Positions 46,567-55,110 of a stretch of DNA of 64,000 nucleotides are shown one piece after another. The translations under genes were made by a program, and so were the position numbers. Where the stretch lies: positions 92,160 through 156,159 of the forward strand of contig CAYNAU010000006.1 in assembly GCA_964395715.1 (NCBI GenBank). The letters are read 5' to 3'. Positions within the stretch are counted from its first letter, which is position 1; each line of letters begins with the position of its first letter. The notes beneath the pieces are model-generated. The model did not search any database. It was not told the origin of the DNA and saw only the letters and a program-made list of their open reading frames with translations. The DNA comes from Porticoccus sp964395715. Lineage in GTDB: Bacteria > Pseudomonadota > Gammaproteobacteria > Pseudomonadales > Porticoccaceae.

Positions 46567-47787
46567 ATGCAATACCATATTTATGATTTGTACCGTCAGT
46601 CCCTGGTGCCCATCAACACCGCACTGGATCTGACCCACGATATTATTACCCACGAAAAGAATCCCTTTTCCAAGACTAAGCTGGGCCGGTTCAGAAAAGC
46701 CTTTCTGGAATCCACCATTCGCCTTCTGAAACACTACCCGAAACAGGGTTTTGAATATGAACCGGTGGTAATTGACGATGTGGAATATGCCGTCCACGAA
46801 GATATCGTCATGGATAAGCCCTTCTGTCACCTGTTGCGCTTCCGCCGTGAAGGACTACCGGCCGACGCACCCAAGATGCTCTGTGTGGCGGCCCTATCCG
46901 GTCACCACGCCACCCTTTCAAGGGAAACCTTCCGGGAATTTCTCGATACCTACGAAGTGTACGTTACCGACTGGCTGGATGCCCGCGACGTGCCCTTGAC
47001 CGAAGGCAAATTCGGTTTTGAGGAGTATGTCGCCTACCTGATCGAATTTATGGAATTTATGGGCCCCGGCAGTCATATGTTTGCCATCTGTCAGGCTGCC
47101 GTGCCCGGTCTTACTGCCGTGGCGCACATGAGCAAGCATGACAACCCGGCGCGACCCAAGACGCTGACCATGATGGCAAGCCCCATCGATATCCGCGTCA
47201 ACCCCAATGAATTTACCAAGCGCGTGGACAAGATGTCCGCCAAGGCCCTGAAGCGCGTATTGATCCACAAGGTGCCGTCCCGCTACCCCGGGGCAGGTCG
47301 CAAAGTCTATCCCGGCATGTTGCAGTTAGGTGGCTTCATGTCCATGAACATGAAATCCCATATCCAGAAGCATGTGCAGTTCTTCAAGGACATTGCCCAC
47401 GGTCGTGTGGATGAAGCTGATCGCCACCGCGATTTCTACGATGAATACATGGCGGTACTGGATATGGATGCCGACTACTATATGGAAACCATGGAACGTG
47501 TTTTCCTGGACCAGCAGTTGCCCAAGGGCACCATGACCTACTATGGCGAGCCGATCAGCTGCAGCGATATCAAGGACGTCGCCATTTTCACCCTTGAAGG
47601 GGAGAAAGACGACATGATCAGCCTGGGCCAGACGGAAGCCGCCCTGGGGCTGTGCGACAAACTGCCGAAGAAGCTCAAGAAGCACCATGTGCAACTGGGC
47701 GTTGGCCACTACGGCATCTTCAATGGCAGCAAGTATCGAGAGTTTGTTGCGCCATTGATCAAGGAGTGGATCGACAGCCATCACTGA
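46567..47787 (+). CDS. phaZ: Intracellular polyhydroxyalkanoate depolymerase PhaZ
   Basis: Cytosolic alpha/beta-hydrolase that mobilises stored polyhydroxybutyrate. It has 406 residues. The nucleophile elbow reads FAICQAAVPG with Cys175 in place of the usual serine, as in the Cupriavidus-type intracellular enzymes; the catalytic His lies in GVGHYGIF near 386. There is no signal peptide, in keeping with an intracellular substrate. The start is ATG 46567, AGG 5 nt ahead; an in-frame GTG at 46561 is less likely. It has its own terminator. It implies PHA storage, although no synthase is in view. Confidence 0.88.
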   Translation: MQYHIYDLYRQSLVPINTALDLTHDIITHEKNPFSKTKLGRFRKAFLESTIRLLKHYPKQGFEYEPVVIDDVEYAVHEDIVMDKPFCHLLRFRREGLPADAPKMLCVAALSGHHATLSRETFREFLDTYEVYVTDWLDARDVPLTEGKFGFEEYVAYLIEFMEFMGPGSHMFAICQAAVPGLTAVAHMSKHDNPARPKTLTMMASPIDIRVNPNEFTKRVDKMSAKALKRVLIHKVPSRYPGAGRKVYPGMLQLGGFMSMNMKSHIQKHVQFFKDIAHGRVDEADRHRDFYDEYMAVLDMDADYYMETMERVFLDQQLPKGTMTYYGEPISCSDIKDVAIFTLEGEKDDMISLGQTEAALGLCDKLPKKLKKHHVQLGVGHYGIFNGSKYREFVAPLIKEWIDSHH

Positions 47788-47803
47788 TGCTGAAAAGGAC
47801 TCG

Positions 47804-47831
47804 AAAAAGCCGGGAATAACCCGGCTTTTTT
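47804..47831 (+). terminator. Rho-independent terminator of phaZ
   Basis: AAAAGCCGGG / CCCGGCTTTT stem with a 5-nt loop and T run, 16 nt after the phaZ stop. Confidence 0.9.
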
Positions 47832-47923
47832 CATGTCATCACATTTCCTCCGGGCCGGCAACAATGCTGTATAAATCCTGTACAACCATGTAGAATTGCC
47901 GCCCTTTCATTCTGGTGATCACT

Positions 47924-49252
47924 ATGAGCGAGCTGCTGTCCCCGGCGGGAACACTCAAGAACATGCGCTATGCTTTTGCCTACGGTGCCGATGCGGTATA
48001 TGCCGGTCAGCCCCGCTACAGCCTGCGCGTGCGCAATAACGAGTTTAATCACCTGGATGTGATGGCCGACGCCATCGCCGAGGCCCACGCCCAGGGCAAG
48101 CAGTTCTACATCGCCAGCAATATTTCTCCCCACAACGATAAGGTGCGCAGTTACCTGCGCGACATGGAAGCCGTGATCGATATGAAGCCGGATGCGCTGA
48201 TCATGTCAGACCCCGGCCTGATCATGATGGTACGGGAGAAATGGCCCGATATGCCCATTCACCTGTCCGTACAGGCAAATGCCGTCAACTACGCCACGGT
48301 CAAATTCTGGCACCAGCAGGGCATTGTGCGCACCATTCTCTCCCGGGAGCTGAGCCTGGATGAAGTAGAGGAAATTCGTCAGCAAGTGCCGGAGATGGAG
48401 CTGGAAGTGTTTGTCCACGGGGCCCTGTGTATTGCCTACTCCGGCCGCTGCCTGCTGTCCGGCTACATGAACCACCGCGACCCCAACCAGGGGGCCTGCA
48501 CCAACGCCTGTCGCTGGAAATACGATGCCCACGAAGCCAAGCAGACAGAAACCGGCGACATTATTCCCACCAAGATGTGGGAGCCGGAAAAAGCACCGGA
48601 CAACCACGACGAAGTGGAGCCGATGATGCTGCTGGAAGAACAGGGCCGTCCCGGCGAGCTGATGCCCGCCTTTGAGGACGAGCACGGCACCTACATCATG
48701 AACTCCAAAGACTTGCGCGCCGTGCAGCACGTCGAACGCCTGGTCAACATGGGTATCCATTCCCTGAAAATTGAAGGTCGCACCAAATCCCACTATTACG
48801 TCGCCCGTACCGCTCAGGTCTACCGCCGCGCCATCGACCACGCTCTGGCTGGCAAGCCCTTCGACATGAACCTCATGGCGGAACTGGATCACCTGGCCAA
48901 TCGCGGCTACACCGAAGGCTTTTACCGCCGCCATGTGCCGCAGGAGTACCAGAACTACCAGCAAGGTGTATCCACCAACCCCAACCAGCAGTTTGTGGGT
49001 GAAATCTGCGGCGTGGAAAAAGACAAGGGCTGGTTTACCGTGGAGGTAAAAAACCGTTTTGAAAAAGGCGACACCCTTGAACTGATTACCCCGGCAGGGA
49101 ATATGACGTTCAACCTCGATGCGTTGGAAAACCGCGACGGGGAAAAGGTGAATGCTGCTCCCGGTTCCGGCCATGTGGTGCGAATTCCCATGCCCGTGGA
49201 CCTGCCCCTCGCGGAAGATGGCGGCTACGCCATGCTGATGCGTTATCTGTAA
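47924..49252 (+). CDS. trhP: Prephenate-dependent tRNA uridine(34) hydroxylase TrhP (peptidase U32 family, YegQ-like)
   Basis: Makes 5-hydroxyuridine at wobble position 34, the first step to cmo5U. It has 442 residues (E. coli YegQ/TrhP 453). The U32 family core is clear: MSELLSPAGTLKNMRYAF at the start and the cysteine cluster CIAYSGRCLLSGYMNHRD...GACTNACRW (positions about 168-203), proposed to bind iron-sulfur. ATG 47924 is favoured (GGTGA 5 nt before); the frame opens with GTG at 47915. With cmoM 553 nt downstream on the other strand, it brings two steps of one modification pathway into one neighbourhood. Confidence 0.9.
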   Translation: MSELLSPAGTLKNMRYAFAYGADAVYAGQPRYSLRVRNNEFNHLDVMADAIAEAHAQGKQFYIASNISPHNDKVRSYLRDMEAVIDMKPDALIMSDPGLIMMVREKWPDMPIHLSVQANAVNYATVKFWHQQGIVRTILSRELSLDEVEEIRQQVPEMELEVFVHGALCIAYSGRCLLSGYMNHRDPNQGACTNACRWKYDAHEAKQTETGDIIPTKMWEPEKAPDNHDEVEPMMLLEEQGRPGELMPAFEDEHGTYIMNSKDLRAVQHVERLVNMGIHSLKIEGRTKSHYYVARTAQVYRRAIDHALAGKPFDMNLMAELDHLANRGYTEGFYRRHVPQEYQNYQQGVSTNPNQQFVGEICGVEKDKGWFTVEVKNRFEKGDTLELITPAGNMTFNLDALENRDGEKVNAAPGSGHVVRIPMPVDLPLAEDGGYAMLMRYL

Positions 49253-49325
49253 GTCGTTCGGAACCCCCTCACTTTCGTACCAGGGTTCCTGTTAGACTTT
49301 GAGTTAAAGCTAACGGACGGTTAAC

Positions 49326-49808
49326 GTGGCACGAATTATTCTGTTGCTGGCGCTGGGGATTCTCGCCTACGTCGCCTGGCAACAATTACTCAGATTATCT
49401 CCGGAAAAACGCCGTAATTTCCTGATGCGATCAGGGTTCTTTGCGGTGCTGGGCGTTGTTTTACTTCTGGCAGCCACAGGGCGCGTTCACTGGATTGTCG
49501 CCGCTTTCACTGCCGTTTTACCGTTTGCCAAGGTCCTGCTTGGGCTGCTGTTGCGCTCCCTGCCTTTCCTCCAATTGTGGCTGAAAAAACGTCAACAGCA
49601 GCAACCCCCGACATCGCAGGAAAACCGGATTCTCACCGAGCATGAAGCACTGCAACTGCTGGGGCTGAAACCGGGTGCCAGCCGGGAAGAAATCATCATG
49701 GCGCACAAAAGGCTCATCCAGAAACTCCACCCCGACCGAGGTGGCAATGATTACATTGCATCGCAACTGAATGCCGCCAGAGACCTGTTGCTAAAGCGCT
49801 ACGGCTAA
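49326..49808 (+). CDS. Membrane-anchored J-domain protein
   Basis: A 160-residue protein with two or three hydrophobic segments in the first 90 residues (about 3-20, 37-51, 56-83) and a short C-terminal J domain (about 103-160) carrying the HPD motif (135-137, KLHPDRGG) needed to stimulate DnaK. This membrane plus C-terminal J layout resembles TIM14/DjlC-like proteins. It starts with GTG at 49326. Its stop overlaps the convergent cmoM stop by 4 nt. Confidence 0.83.
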   Translation: MARIILLLALGILAYVAWQQLLRLSPEKRRNFLMRSGFFAVLGVVLLLAATGRVHWIVAAFTAVLPFAKVLLGLLLRSLPFLQLWLKKRQQQQPPTSQENRILTEHEALQLLGLKPGASREEIIMAHKRLIQKLHPDRGGNDYIASQLNAARDLLLKRYG

Positions 49809-50593
49809 TTCTTCAGCAACAGGTGGATATATCGTCCCAACCACAGGTAGGGCTCGCGCCGCGAATAGCGCAATTCCATATCAACCACGGCCTCTGGCAC
49901 GGTGTTCCCTCCCCGAGGGGAGGTCACATAGTCGGAAAACACCCGCACACCACTGGTGGATATCACCGACAGTCCGGCTTCCTCCACCCAGCGACTTACC
50001 TGCTCCGGCGACTGCGGGTTGCCCGGCGTCAGACTACCGGGATCTGCATTGAAACCCTGATTACTTGCCAGATTTTCACGTTCCAGCAGATTAAAATTGC
50101 CACGAATGAGGTTGCGGTATTCCAGCGAATGGCGGTTGTAGTAGCTGAGGGACAATACTCCGCCCTGAGCAAGAAACGGCTTCAACGCAGGAAGCAATGC
50201 TTCCGGGGCTGCCAGCCACTCCATGACCGCGTGACAGAGCACCACATCGAATGACCCCAGATCGAGAGCCGGCAACTGCTGGAAGGCCCCGTGATGCCAC
50301 TGCATACACCCCTCCACGCCCTCTTTTCTGGCTGCCTCGCGGGCAATGGCCAGCATTTCAGCGGAAATATCATTGACCACAACATCATGGCCCAGAGCCG
50401 CCAGACGGATGGCCAACTGCCCCAAACCAGCGCCCACATCCAGTATCCGCAGAGGCCGACCCCCATGAATGGCCGGCACTTCGCTCTCCAGGTCCCGCCA
50501 CAGAACCGCCAGGCGGGTTTCACCCTTCAGGCCGCCGTATATCTTGCGCTGAAATCGTTCGGCAAGATCATCAAAATTACGGTCTTGTTGCAT
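49805..50593 (-). CDS. cmoM: tRNA 5-carboxymethoxyuridine methyltransferase CmoM
   Basis: SAM-dependent enzyme that methyl-esterifies cmo5U34 to mcmo5U in several tRNAs. It has 262 residues (E. coli 261). The N-terminus (QDRNFDDLAERFQRKIYGGLKG, positions about 3-24, key DRNFDD and IYG) matches CmoM closely. Motif I is LDVGAGLGQLA, motif IV FDVVLCHAVMEWL, and the C-terminal signature is GVRVFSDY...RREPYLWLGRYIH. Formerly called SmtA. It is monocistronic and upstream faces the degenerate tRNA fragment. Confidence 0.93.
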   Translation of the reverse strand: MQQDRNFDDLAERFQRKIYGGLKGETRLAVLWRDLESEVPAIHGGRPLRILDVGAGLGQLAIRLAALGHDVVVNDISAEMLAIAREAARKEGVEGCMQWHHGAFQQLPALDLGSFDVVLCHAVMEWLAAPEALLPALKPFLAQGGVLSLSYYNRHSLEYRNLIRGNFNLLERENLASNQGFNADPGSLTPGNPQSPEQVSRWVEEAGLSVISTSGVRVFSDYVTSPRGGNTVPEAVVDMELRYSRREPYLWLGRYIHLLLKN

Positions 50594-50696
50594 AGCTCGC
50601 GGTTGGTCCCTTGTGAAAATTACCTGATCGTGGGGCTGTCATTTGCCGCCAACTGGTGCGAACGCTAGAATACCCGCGCTGTCACCATATGTCTTC

Positions 50697-50740
50697 GCCC
50701 CGGTGGCACAGCTAGATAGTGCAACCCCCACCTAAAGGGC
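50697..50740 (+). pseudogene. Degenerate 5' half of a tRNA-Arg(CCU)-like gene
   Basis: Over 44 nt it aligns without gaps to positions 1-44 of the intact tRNA-Arg(CCU) at 52044, with 9 mismatches: GCCCCGGT start, D-arm (CACAGCTAGATAG) and CCTAA of the anticodon loop are retained. The T-arm and acceptor 3' half are absent, so it cannot be a working tRNA. It lies on the left edge of the AT-rich LOV-GGDEF segment. Confidence 0.7.
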
Positions 50741-50857
50741 CTAATAACTAGTCATAAACCTGCTCAAAGTATTGATTATCTCCCCTCGATCTTATCTTGC
50801 TATGGAGCATAACTTTTCGATACTGTGAAAATTAGAAAATCACCTGGAACGAGCAAG

Positions 50858-51799
50858 ATGGTTAACATTGAACTACTTATGGCAGCTGTGATGGACTCGC
50901 GTGATGGCATCACAATTTCAGACTTCTCTCTTCCTGATAATCCTTTGATTTTCGTTAATCCTGCCTTTGAGAGGATGACCGGTTACTCAAGCGATGAGGT
51001 GGTGGGTAAAAATTGTAGATATCTTCAGAGAGAGGACAAAAATCAGCGGCCCCTAGAAACAATACGAGAAGCCATCAAAAACAAACAAGCTTGCTTAGCA
51101 AAATTAAGGAACTATCGCAAAGACGGTTCTATGTTTTGGAACGAGCTAAGTATTTCACCTATATTCGGCCCTGATGGTCAGGCAACCCACTTTTTAGGTA
51201 TCCAAAAAGATGTAACCAGCGAAGTCCTCCTGAACGAGAAAATCAGACAGGATTATGAAGGTCTTAGAACAAGTCATATTAAGCTTGAAGAAATGGTTAA
51301 CATTGACCCGCTTTCAGGAATTCACAATAGAAGATACTTAGATCAGCAATTAGAAATCCTCTGGAAAATAGCGTCAAGATTAGAACAAAAAATTACTATT
51401 CTGATGATTGATATAGACCATTTCAAACAATTCAATGATACATATGGTCACCCAGCTGGAGATAAGGTCATCACAGAAGTAGCACAGACGCTGGAGACTT
51501 CATTTTTAAAGTCTACAGATTTTGTTGCAAGGTATGGTGGTGAGGAATTTATGATTATCACACTAAATGAAGACACTGATAAAACGCAGGAATACGCAAA
51601 AGAAATCGTTAATAGAGTCCAAAAATTACGGATTCCTCATAACAAGTCAACATTTGGACACGTTACTGTAAGTATAGGCTTCAGCTCATGTAAGCCAAAC
51701 CCAAAGATCAGTTCTCAGGACTTAGTTAATCAAGCAGACCAAGCTATGTATGAAGCAAAATCTAAGGGCAGAAATATTGCTATAAAGTATTTAGTCTAA
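50858..51799 (+). CDS. LOV-GGDEF protein, predicted blue-light-responsive diguanylate cyclase
   Basis: A 313-residue soluble protein. The N-terminal PAS domain (about 10-120) is of LOV type: GKNCRYLQ (50-57) carries the flavin-reactive Cys53, with the flavin-contacting Asn and Gln in NYRKDG (from Asn85), FWNEL (Asn95) and FLGIQKDVT (Gln116). A helical linker (about 121-145) joins a GGDEF domain (about 146-313) with Asp185 in the metal site and an intact GGEEF (227-231). The inhibitory I-site RxxD is KSTD (218-221), so product feedback is probably lost. ATG 50858 is chosen. AT-rich and flanked by tRNA remnants, so probably acquired. Confidence 0.88.
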   Translation: MVNIELLMAAVMDSRDGITISDFSLPDNPLIFVNPAFERMTGYSSDEVVGKNCRYLQREDKNQRPLETIREAIKNKQACLAKLRNYRKDGSMFWNELSISPIFGPDGQATHFLGIQKDVTSEVLLNEKIRQDYEGLRTSHIKLEEMVNIDPLSGIHNRRYLDQQLEILWKIASRLEQKITILMIDIDHFKQFNDTYGHPAGDKVITEVAQTLETSFLKSTDFVARYGGEEFMIITLNEDTDKTQEYAKEIVNRVQKLRIPHNKSTFGHVTVSIGFSSCKPNPKISSQDLVNQADQAMYEAKSKGRNIAIKYLV

Positions 51800-51869
51800 G
51801 ATGAAAAAACATCATACCTGTCATCGTAGTATATTCTCCCTCTACTTCTGTTCTTTATGGACAATTTGA

Positions 51870-51892
51870 GGGGCAAGAGGATTCGAACCTCC
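51870..51892 (-). repeat. Inverted fragment of a tRNA 3' half (T-arm and acceptor)
   Basis: On the minus strand GGAGGTTCGAATCCTCTTGCCCC: 17 consecutive bases (GAGGTTCGAATCCTCTT) equal the T-arm of the intact tRNA-Arg(CCU) 150 bp away. The acceptor bases differ and no matching 5' half was found in the expected position. It may be an attachment-site remnant or the end of a decayed tRNA gene. Confidence 0.55.
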
Positions 51893-51969
51893 GACTTGAG
51901 TAGGTGCAAAACTTTTTGCATGAAGTGACAAATCTTGAACTTTGCTCTCTAACTAACAACTAGCCGGGC

Positions 51970-51998
51970 TTGCTCTAGTCTAGTGACAACCCTAGAAT
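51970..51998 (+). promoter_or_regulatory. Candidate promoter of tRNA-Arg(CCU)
   Basis: TTGCTC, 17 nt, TAGAAT, followed by a GC-rich stretch (TAGCGCC), 45 nt before the tRNA. The -10 element and spacing are good; the -35 matches only 3/6. Confidence 0.45.
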
Positions 51999-52043
51999 TA
52001 GCGCCGAGAGAAACGAGGTGCAAATTCTCTAGACCTTTAATAA

Positions 52044-52120
52044 GCCCCGGTAGCTCAGCTGGATAGAGTGGCCCCCTCCTAAGGGGCAGGTCAGAGGTTC
52101 GAATCCTCTTCGGGGCGCCA
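52044..52120 (+). tRNA. tRNA-Arg (anticodon CCU)
   Basis: A 77-nt cloverleaf: acceptor stem GCCCCGG / TCGGGGC-type pairing, anticodon loop CTCCTAA giving CCU (AGG codon), T-loop GTTCGAATC and an encoded CCA. It lies directly upstream of rsmE and at the right end of the AT-rich islet. tRNA-Arg(CCU) genes are frequent integration targets for mobile elements. Confidence 0.96.
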
Positions 52121-52153
52121 AATTCTTCTACCCCCCCCCTTCGGACCTTTCTC

Positions 52154-52864
52154 ATGAACCTTCTGCTCTTGGAACCCGGTGACTTTATTAATGCGAACCG
52201 GGTGCAGTTGCAGGGGCGTCGTCTGCAACATATGCTCGAGGTTCACGGGGTCAAAACCGGCGACACGCTGAAGGCCGGAGTACTCAACGGGGCTATTGGC
52301 ACCGCCCGCATCTTACAGTTGTCGGAGACACTGGCGGAGCTGGAAGTAGCCCTCGACAAGGCACCACCTCCCCCGCTGCCCATCACCCTGTTGCTGGCTC
52401 TACCCAGGCCAAAAATGTTGCGCCGTGTTCTGCAGACTGTCGCTACCATGGGTGTCAAACAGCTCTATCTGATAAACAGCTGGCGAGTAGAGAAAAGCTA
52501 CTGGCAAAGCCCTTTTCTCTCCGAACAGGCAATCCGTGAGCAGTTGTTGCTGGGGCTTGAACAAGGCTGCGACACGCTCCTTCCGGAGGTTTATATCCGG
52601 CAGCGCTTCAAACCTTTTGTGGAAGATGAATTACCATTACTCGCGGTCGGGAAGGTGGCGCTGGTCGCACATCCGTCTGGCGAGACACCCTGCCCCACCT
52701 CAATACAGGACAACCTGGTGCTGGCAATGGGACCTGAAGGGGGGTTTATTGATTACGAGATCCAGAAACTGCAGGAAACCGGGTTTGAAACCGTCACTCT
52801 GGGCGCACGTATTCTCCGGGTGGAAACGGCTATCCCGGCCATCCTTGGCAGGCTGTTTCAATAA
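52154..52864 (+). CDS. rsmE: 16S rRNA (uracil(1498)-N3)-methyltransferase RsmE
   Basis: SPOUT-class enzyme that methylates U1498 in the decoding centre of the small ribosomal subunit. It has 236 residues (E. coli 243). An N-terminal PUA-like domain (about 1-70) is followed by the knotted methyltransferase domain with MGPEGGFIDYEI (about 191-202) and LGARILRVETA (about 216-226), the SAM-binding knot signature. Only 33 nt separate it from tRNA-Arg, so it may depend on the tRNA promoter. Confidence 0.94.
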   Translation: MNLLLLEPGDFINANRVQLQGRRLQHMLEVHGVKTGDTLKAGVLNGAIGTARILQLSETLAELEVALDKAPPPPLPITLLLALPRPKMLRRVLQTVATMGVKQLYLINSWRVEKSYWQSPFLSEQAIREQLLLGLEQGCDTLLPEVYIRQRFKPFVEDELPLLAVGKVALVAHPSGETPCPTSIQDNLVLAMGPEGGFIDYEIQKLQETGFETVTLGARILRVETAIPAILGRLFQ

Positions 52865-53050
52865 CAAGACTTCACTCAACCCCCTCCAAATACGCTGATT
52901 GCGACCCCAAAAAAGGTCTGACATTAGAATTTGCTAAAAACCATCAGAATCGGTATCGTGCTTTTTTTATCCAGACTGACCAGTCAACTTGAAGGGCATG
53001 GTCAGCATGCCAACACGTTCAACATCAAAATAATAAAGAGGTAGTCACTG

Positions 53051-53686
53051 ATGAAATTGTACGATTGTGCGGTAGCACCCAACCCCAGAAGAGCCCGGAT
53101 GTTCATCGCCGAAAAAGGCCTGGATATCCCCAAAGTGGAAGTGGATATCCTGGGAGGAGAAAACCTGAAGGAGAGCTTTCTTGCGATTAACCCGAGAGGC
53201 CTGCTCCCTGTGCTGGAGCTTGACGACGGCACCCGTTTTGACGAGGCAATGGCCATCTGCCGTTACCTTGAGGAACTGTATCCCGAACCGCCACTACTGG
53301 GCACAACCCCGGTAGAGCGGGCGCAGATTGAATGCCTGCAGCGCAAAATGGAATTTGACGGCATGATTGCCACCTCTGAGGTATTCCGCAACCAGCCCGA
53401 CAACGAAAGCTTCTGCTATCGCAGCCTGCCCGGCGCCGGTGATACCCCGGCAATTCCCGGGCTCATTGATCGCGGCAAAAAATCTCTGGATCGCTTTTTT
53501 TACTGGCTGGAAAAATTCCTGGACGGTAATGAATTTATCACTGGCGACCGCTTTACCATGGTGGATATCACCGCGGTTTGCGCCGTGGACTTCGCCAAGT
53601 GGGTGGACATCACCATCCCGGAGAAAAACACCAACAGCCTGCGCTGGTATGAAGAGGTTTCCGCAAGGCCAAGTGCGAAAGCCTGA
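53051..53686 (+). CDS. Glutathione S-transferase family protein
   Basis: A 211-residue protein with an N-terminal thioredoxin-like fold (MKLYDCAVAPNPRRARMFIA, positions 1-20; cis-proline NPRGLLPVLEL; DEAMAICRYLEELYP) and a C-terminal helical domain with the capping-box region EFITGDRFTMVDITAVC (about 157-173). It is not closely similar to the GST at 42.8 kb. A terminator follows. The substrate is unknown. Confidence 0.87.
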   Translation: MKLYDCAVAPNPRRARMFIAEKGLDIPKVEVDILGGENLKESFLAINPRGLLPVLELDDGTRFDEAMAICRYLEELYPEPPLLGTTPVERAQIECLQRKMEFDGMIATSEVFRNQPDNESFCYRSLPGAGDTPAIPGLIDRGKKSLDRFFYWLEKFLDGNEFITGDRFTMVDITAVCAVDFAKWVDITIPEKNTNSLRWYEEVSARPSAKA

Positions 53687-53701
53687 TAAAAAATTCAGCA
53701 C

Positions 53702-53729
53702 AAAAACCCGGCTATCTGCCGGGTTTTTT
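53702..53729 (+). terminator. Rho-independent terminator after the GST gene
   Basis: AAAACCCGGC / GCCGGGTTTT stem, 5-nt loop, T run, 16 nt after the stop. Confidence 0.9.
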
Positions 53730-54360
53730 ATTGTGGCAAAGGAGACAGTGCATGACCTAACCGACTTAAGGGCACCAGGGCAGCATTGCACTGATAACCT
53801 TTTGCAATTGCCCTCAAAAACCTGTCGGTTGAAACTCATTAACAACAGCTAACTTGCTACTGTTTAACGTTGTAGCAAAAACAACAATCCCCGTCCCGGG
53901 TAGAAATTTTCTTTGTAGGATTCCAGACACTGAAAGACTGCGCGGCAGCAATCGATATTTTTTTCTATATTTTTCATTTAGTTAAAGTTCTACAACGGGC
54001 CTTTTAAAATGACATAGGTCGTGCAACTACCTATTCAACAGGGGGCGGATATTTCCGCCCCTACAGACCACGAATCTCTGGGCGGTTTTACTGCACTGGA
54101 TCTGGCCAGTAATATCGAGTGCCTGAAATTACTAAGGCAATCCGCAGCCGGCTGACACAGAAATAGCTGCTGTTATAAACCCAAGAAGGCTATATTTGCA
54201 GAAATAGCGCCTTGTCGGGTTTGCGACAAAACACTCAATCCGGCTCGGCAGGAATTATTCGCTTTGCCTTTATATTTAGAGAATTAGCGCCAACGGCCAA
54301 CGGTGGCCGAGCGATTGCATCGTTTCACCTGTAACCACCGAGGTCATACTCCCACAAGCC
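53730..54360. other. 631-bp spacer upstream of modA without a clear gene
   Basis: No convincing coding region. It is AT-rich in its first half and holds a hairpin GGGGCGGA..TCCGCCCC near 54041-54061. A GTG-started 44-codon frame (54021-54155; ends NIECLKLLRQSAAG) vaguely recalls the beginning of a helix-turn-helix protein but is not supportable as a gene. No ModE-box of consensus form was found; an AT-rich dyad-like stretch near 53960 is the only candidate for modABC control. Confidence 0.5.
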
Positions 54361-55104
54361 ATGAAATATCTTCTCAGTCTATTGCTAACCCTGTTTCCTC
54401 TGCTGGCAGCCGCGGAAGATGTCAGCGTGGCGGTGGCCTCTAACTTCACGGCACCGATGAAGGAAATCGCGGTCGCGTTTGAACAACACAGCGACCACCG
54501 GGCCGCCCTCGCCTTCGGGTCCTCTGGCAAGTTCTATGCACAAATTCACAACGGCGCACCCTTCCAGGTGTTTCTCTCTGCCGACCAGGATAAGCCCATC
54601 GCCCTGGAACAGGATGGCCAGGCAGTGGTCGGCAGCCGCGTCACCTACGCCGTGGGTTCCCTGGTGCTGCTGGCGTCCGACAAGCATGCCGACCCGAAGG
54701 CAATGCTGCACAGCGGCGACTATCGCAAACTGGCACTGGCCAACCCTCGCCTCGCCCCCTACGGCGTAGCCGCCATGGAAGCAGTGGCTGAACTGAAGCT
54801 CGGCGAAAACGCCTCCCCCAAAATGGTGCTGGGGGAAAACATCGCCCAGGTCTTTCAGTTCATCACCAGCGGCAATGCCCAGCTCGGCTTTGTCGCCCAG
54901 TCACAGGTTGCCGGCAATGAACAGTTGGCCGACCGCTACTGGGTAGTGCCCAAAGAGCTTTATCGCCCCATTCGCCAGGATGCGGTGCTACTGAAGCGCG
55001 GTGCCGATAACCCCGCCGCGCTGGCCCTGATCGAGTTCATGGGAAGTGAAGTGGCCATCGCTATCATGCAAAAATACGGCTACAGCCAACCGGACGGGGA
55101 TTAA
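54361..55104 (+). CDS. modA: Molybdate ABC transporter substrate-binding protein ModA
   Basis: Periplasmic molybdate/tungstate-binding protein. It has 247 residues with a clear signal peptide (hydrophobic core LLSLLLTLFPLL, likely cleavage after Ala-Ala-Ala before EDVSVAVA). Oxyanion-binding residues are expected in ASNFTAPMKE (about 26-35), FGSSGKFYAQI (about 52-62), PYGVAAMEA and FVAQSQV; all are present. First gene of modABC, with modB 6 nt downstream. No strong Shine-Dalgarno sequence precedes the ATG. Confidence 0.95.
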   Translation: MKYLLSLLLTLFPLLAAAEDVSVAVASNFTAPMKEIAVAFEQHSDHRAALAFGSSGKFYAQIHNGAPFQVFLSADQDKPIALEQDGQAVVGSRVTYAVGSLVLLASDKHADPKAMLHSGDYRKLALANPRLAPYGVAAMEAVAELKLGENASPKMVLGENIAQVFQFITSGNAQLGFVAQSQVAGNEQLADRYWVVPKELYRPIRQDAVLLKRGADNPAALALIEFMGSEVAIAIMQKYGYSQPDGD

Positions 55105-55110
55105 ACCGCC

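Noticed and set aside
48206..49174. Minus-strand open frame opposite trhP
   Set aside because: Antisense shadow of a well-recognised gene.
51893..51960. Complete tRNA gene on the minus strand ending at the inverted T-arm fragment
   Set aside because: No complementary 5' acceptor strand or anticodon arm could be found at the required distance, and CCA is missing.
54021..54155. Small 44-codon gene upstream of modA
   Set aside because: GTG start, no ribosome-binding site, no family; vague resemblance to a regulator start is not enough.
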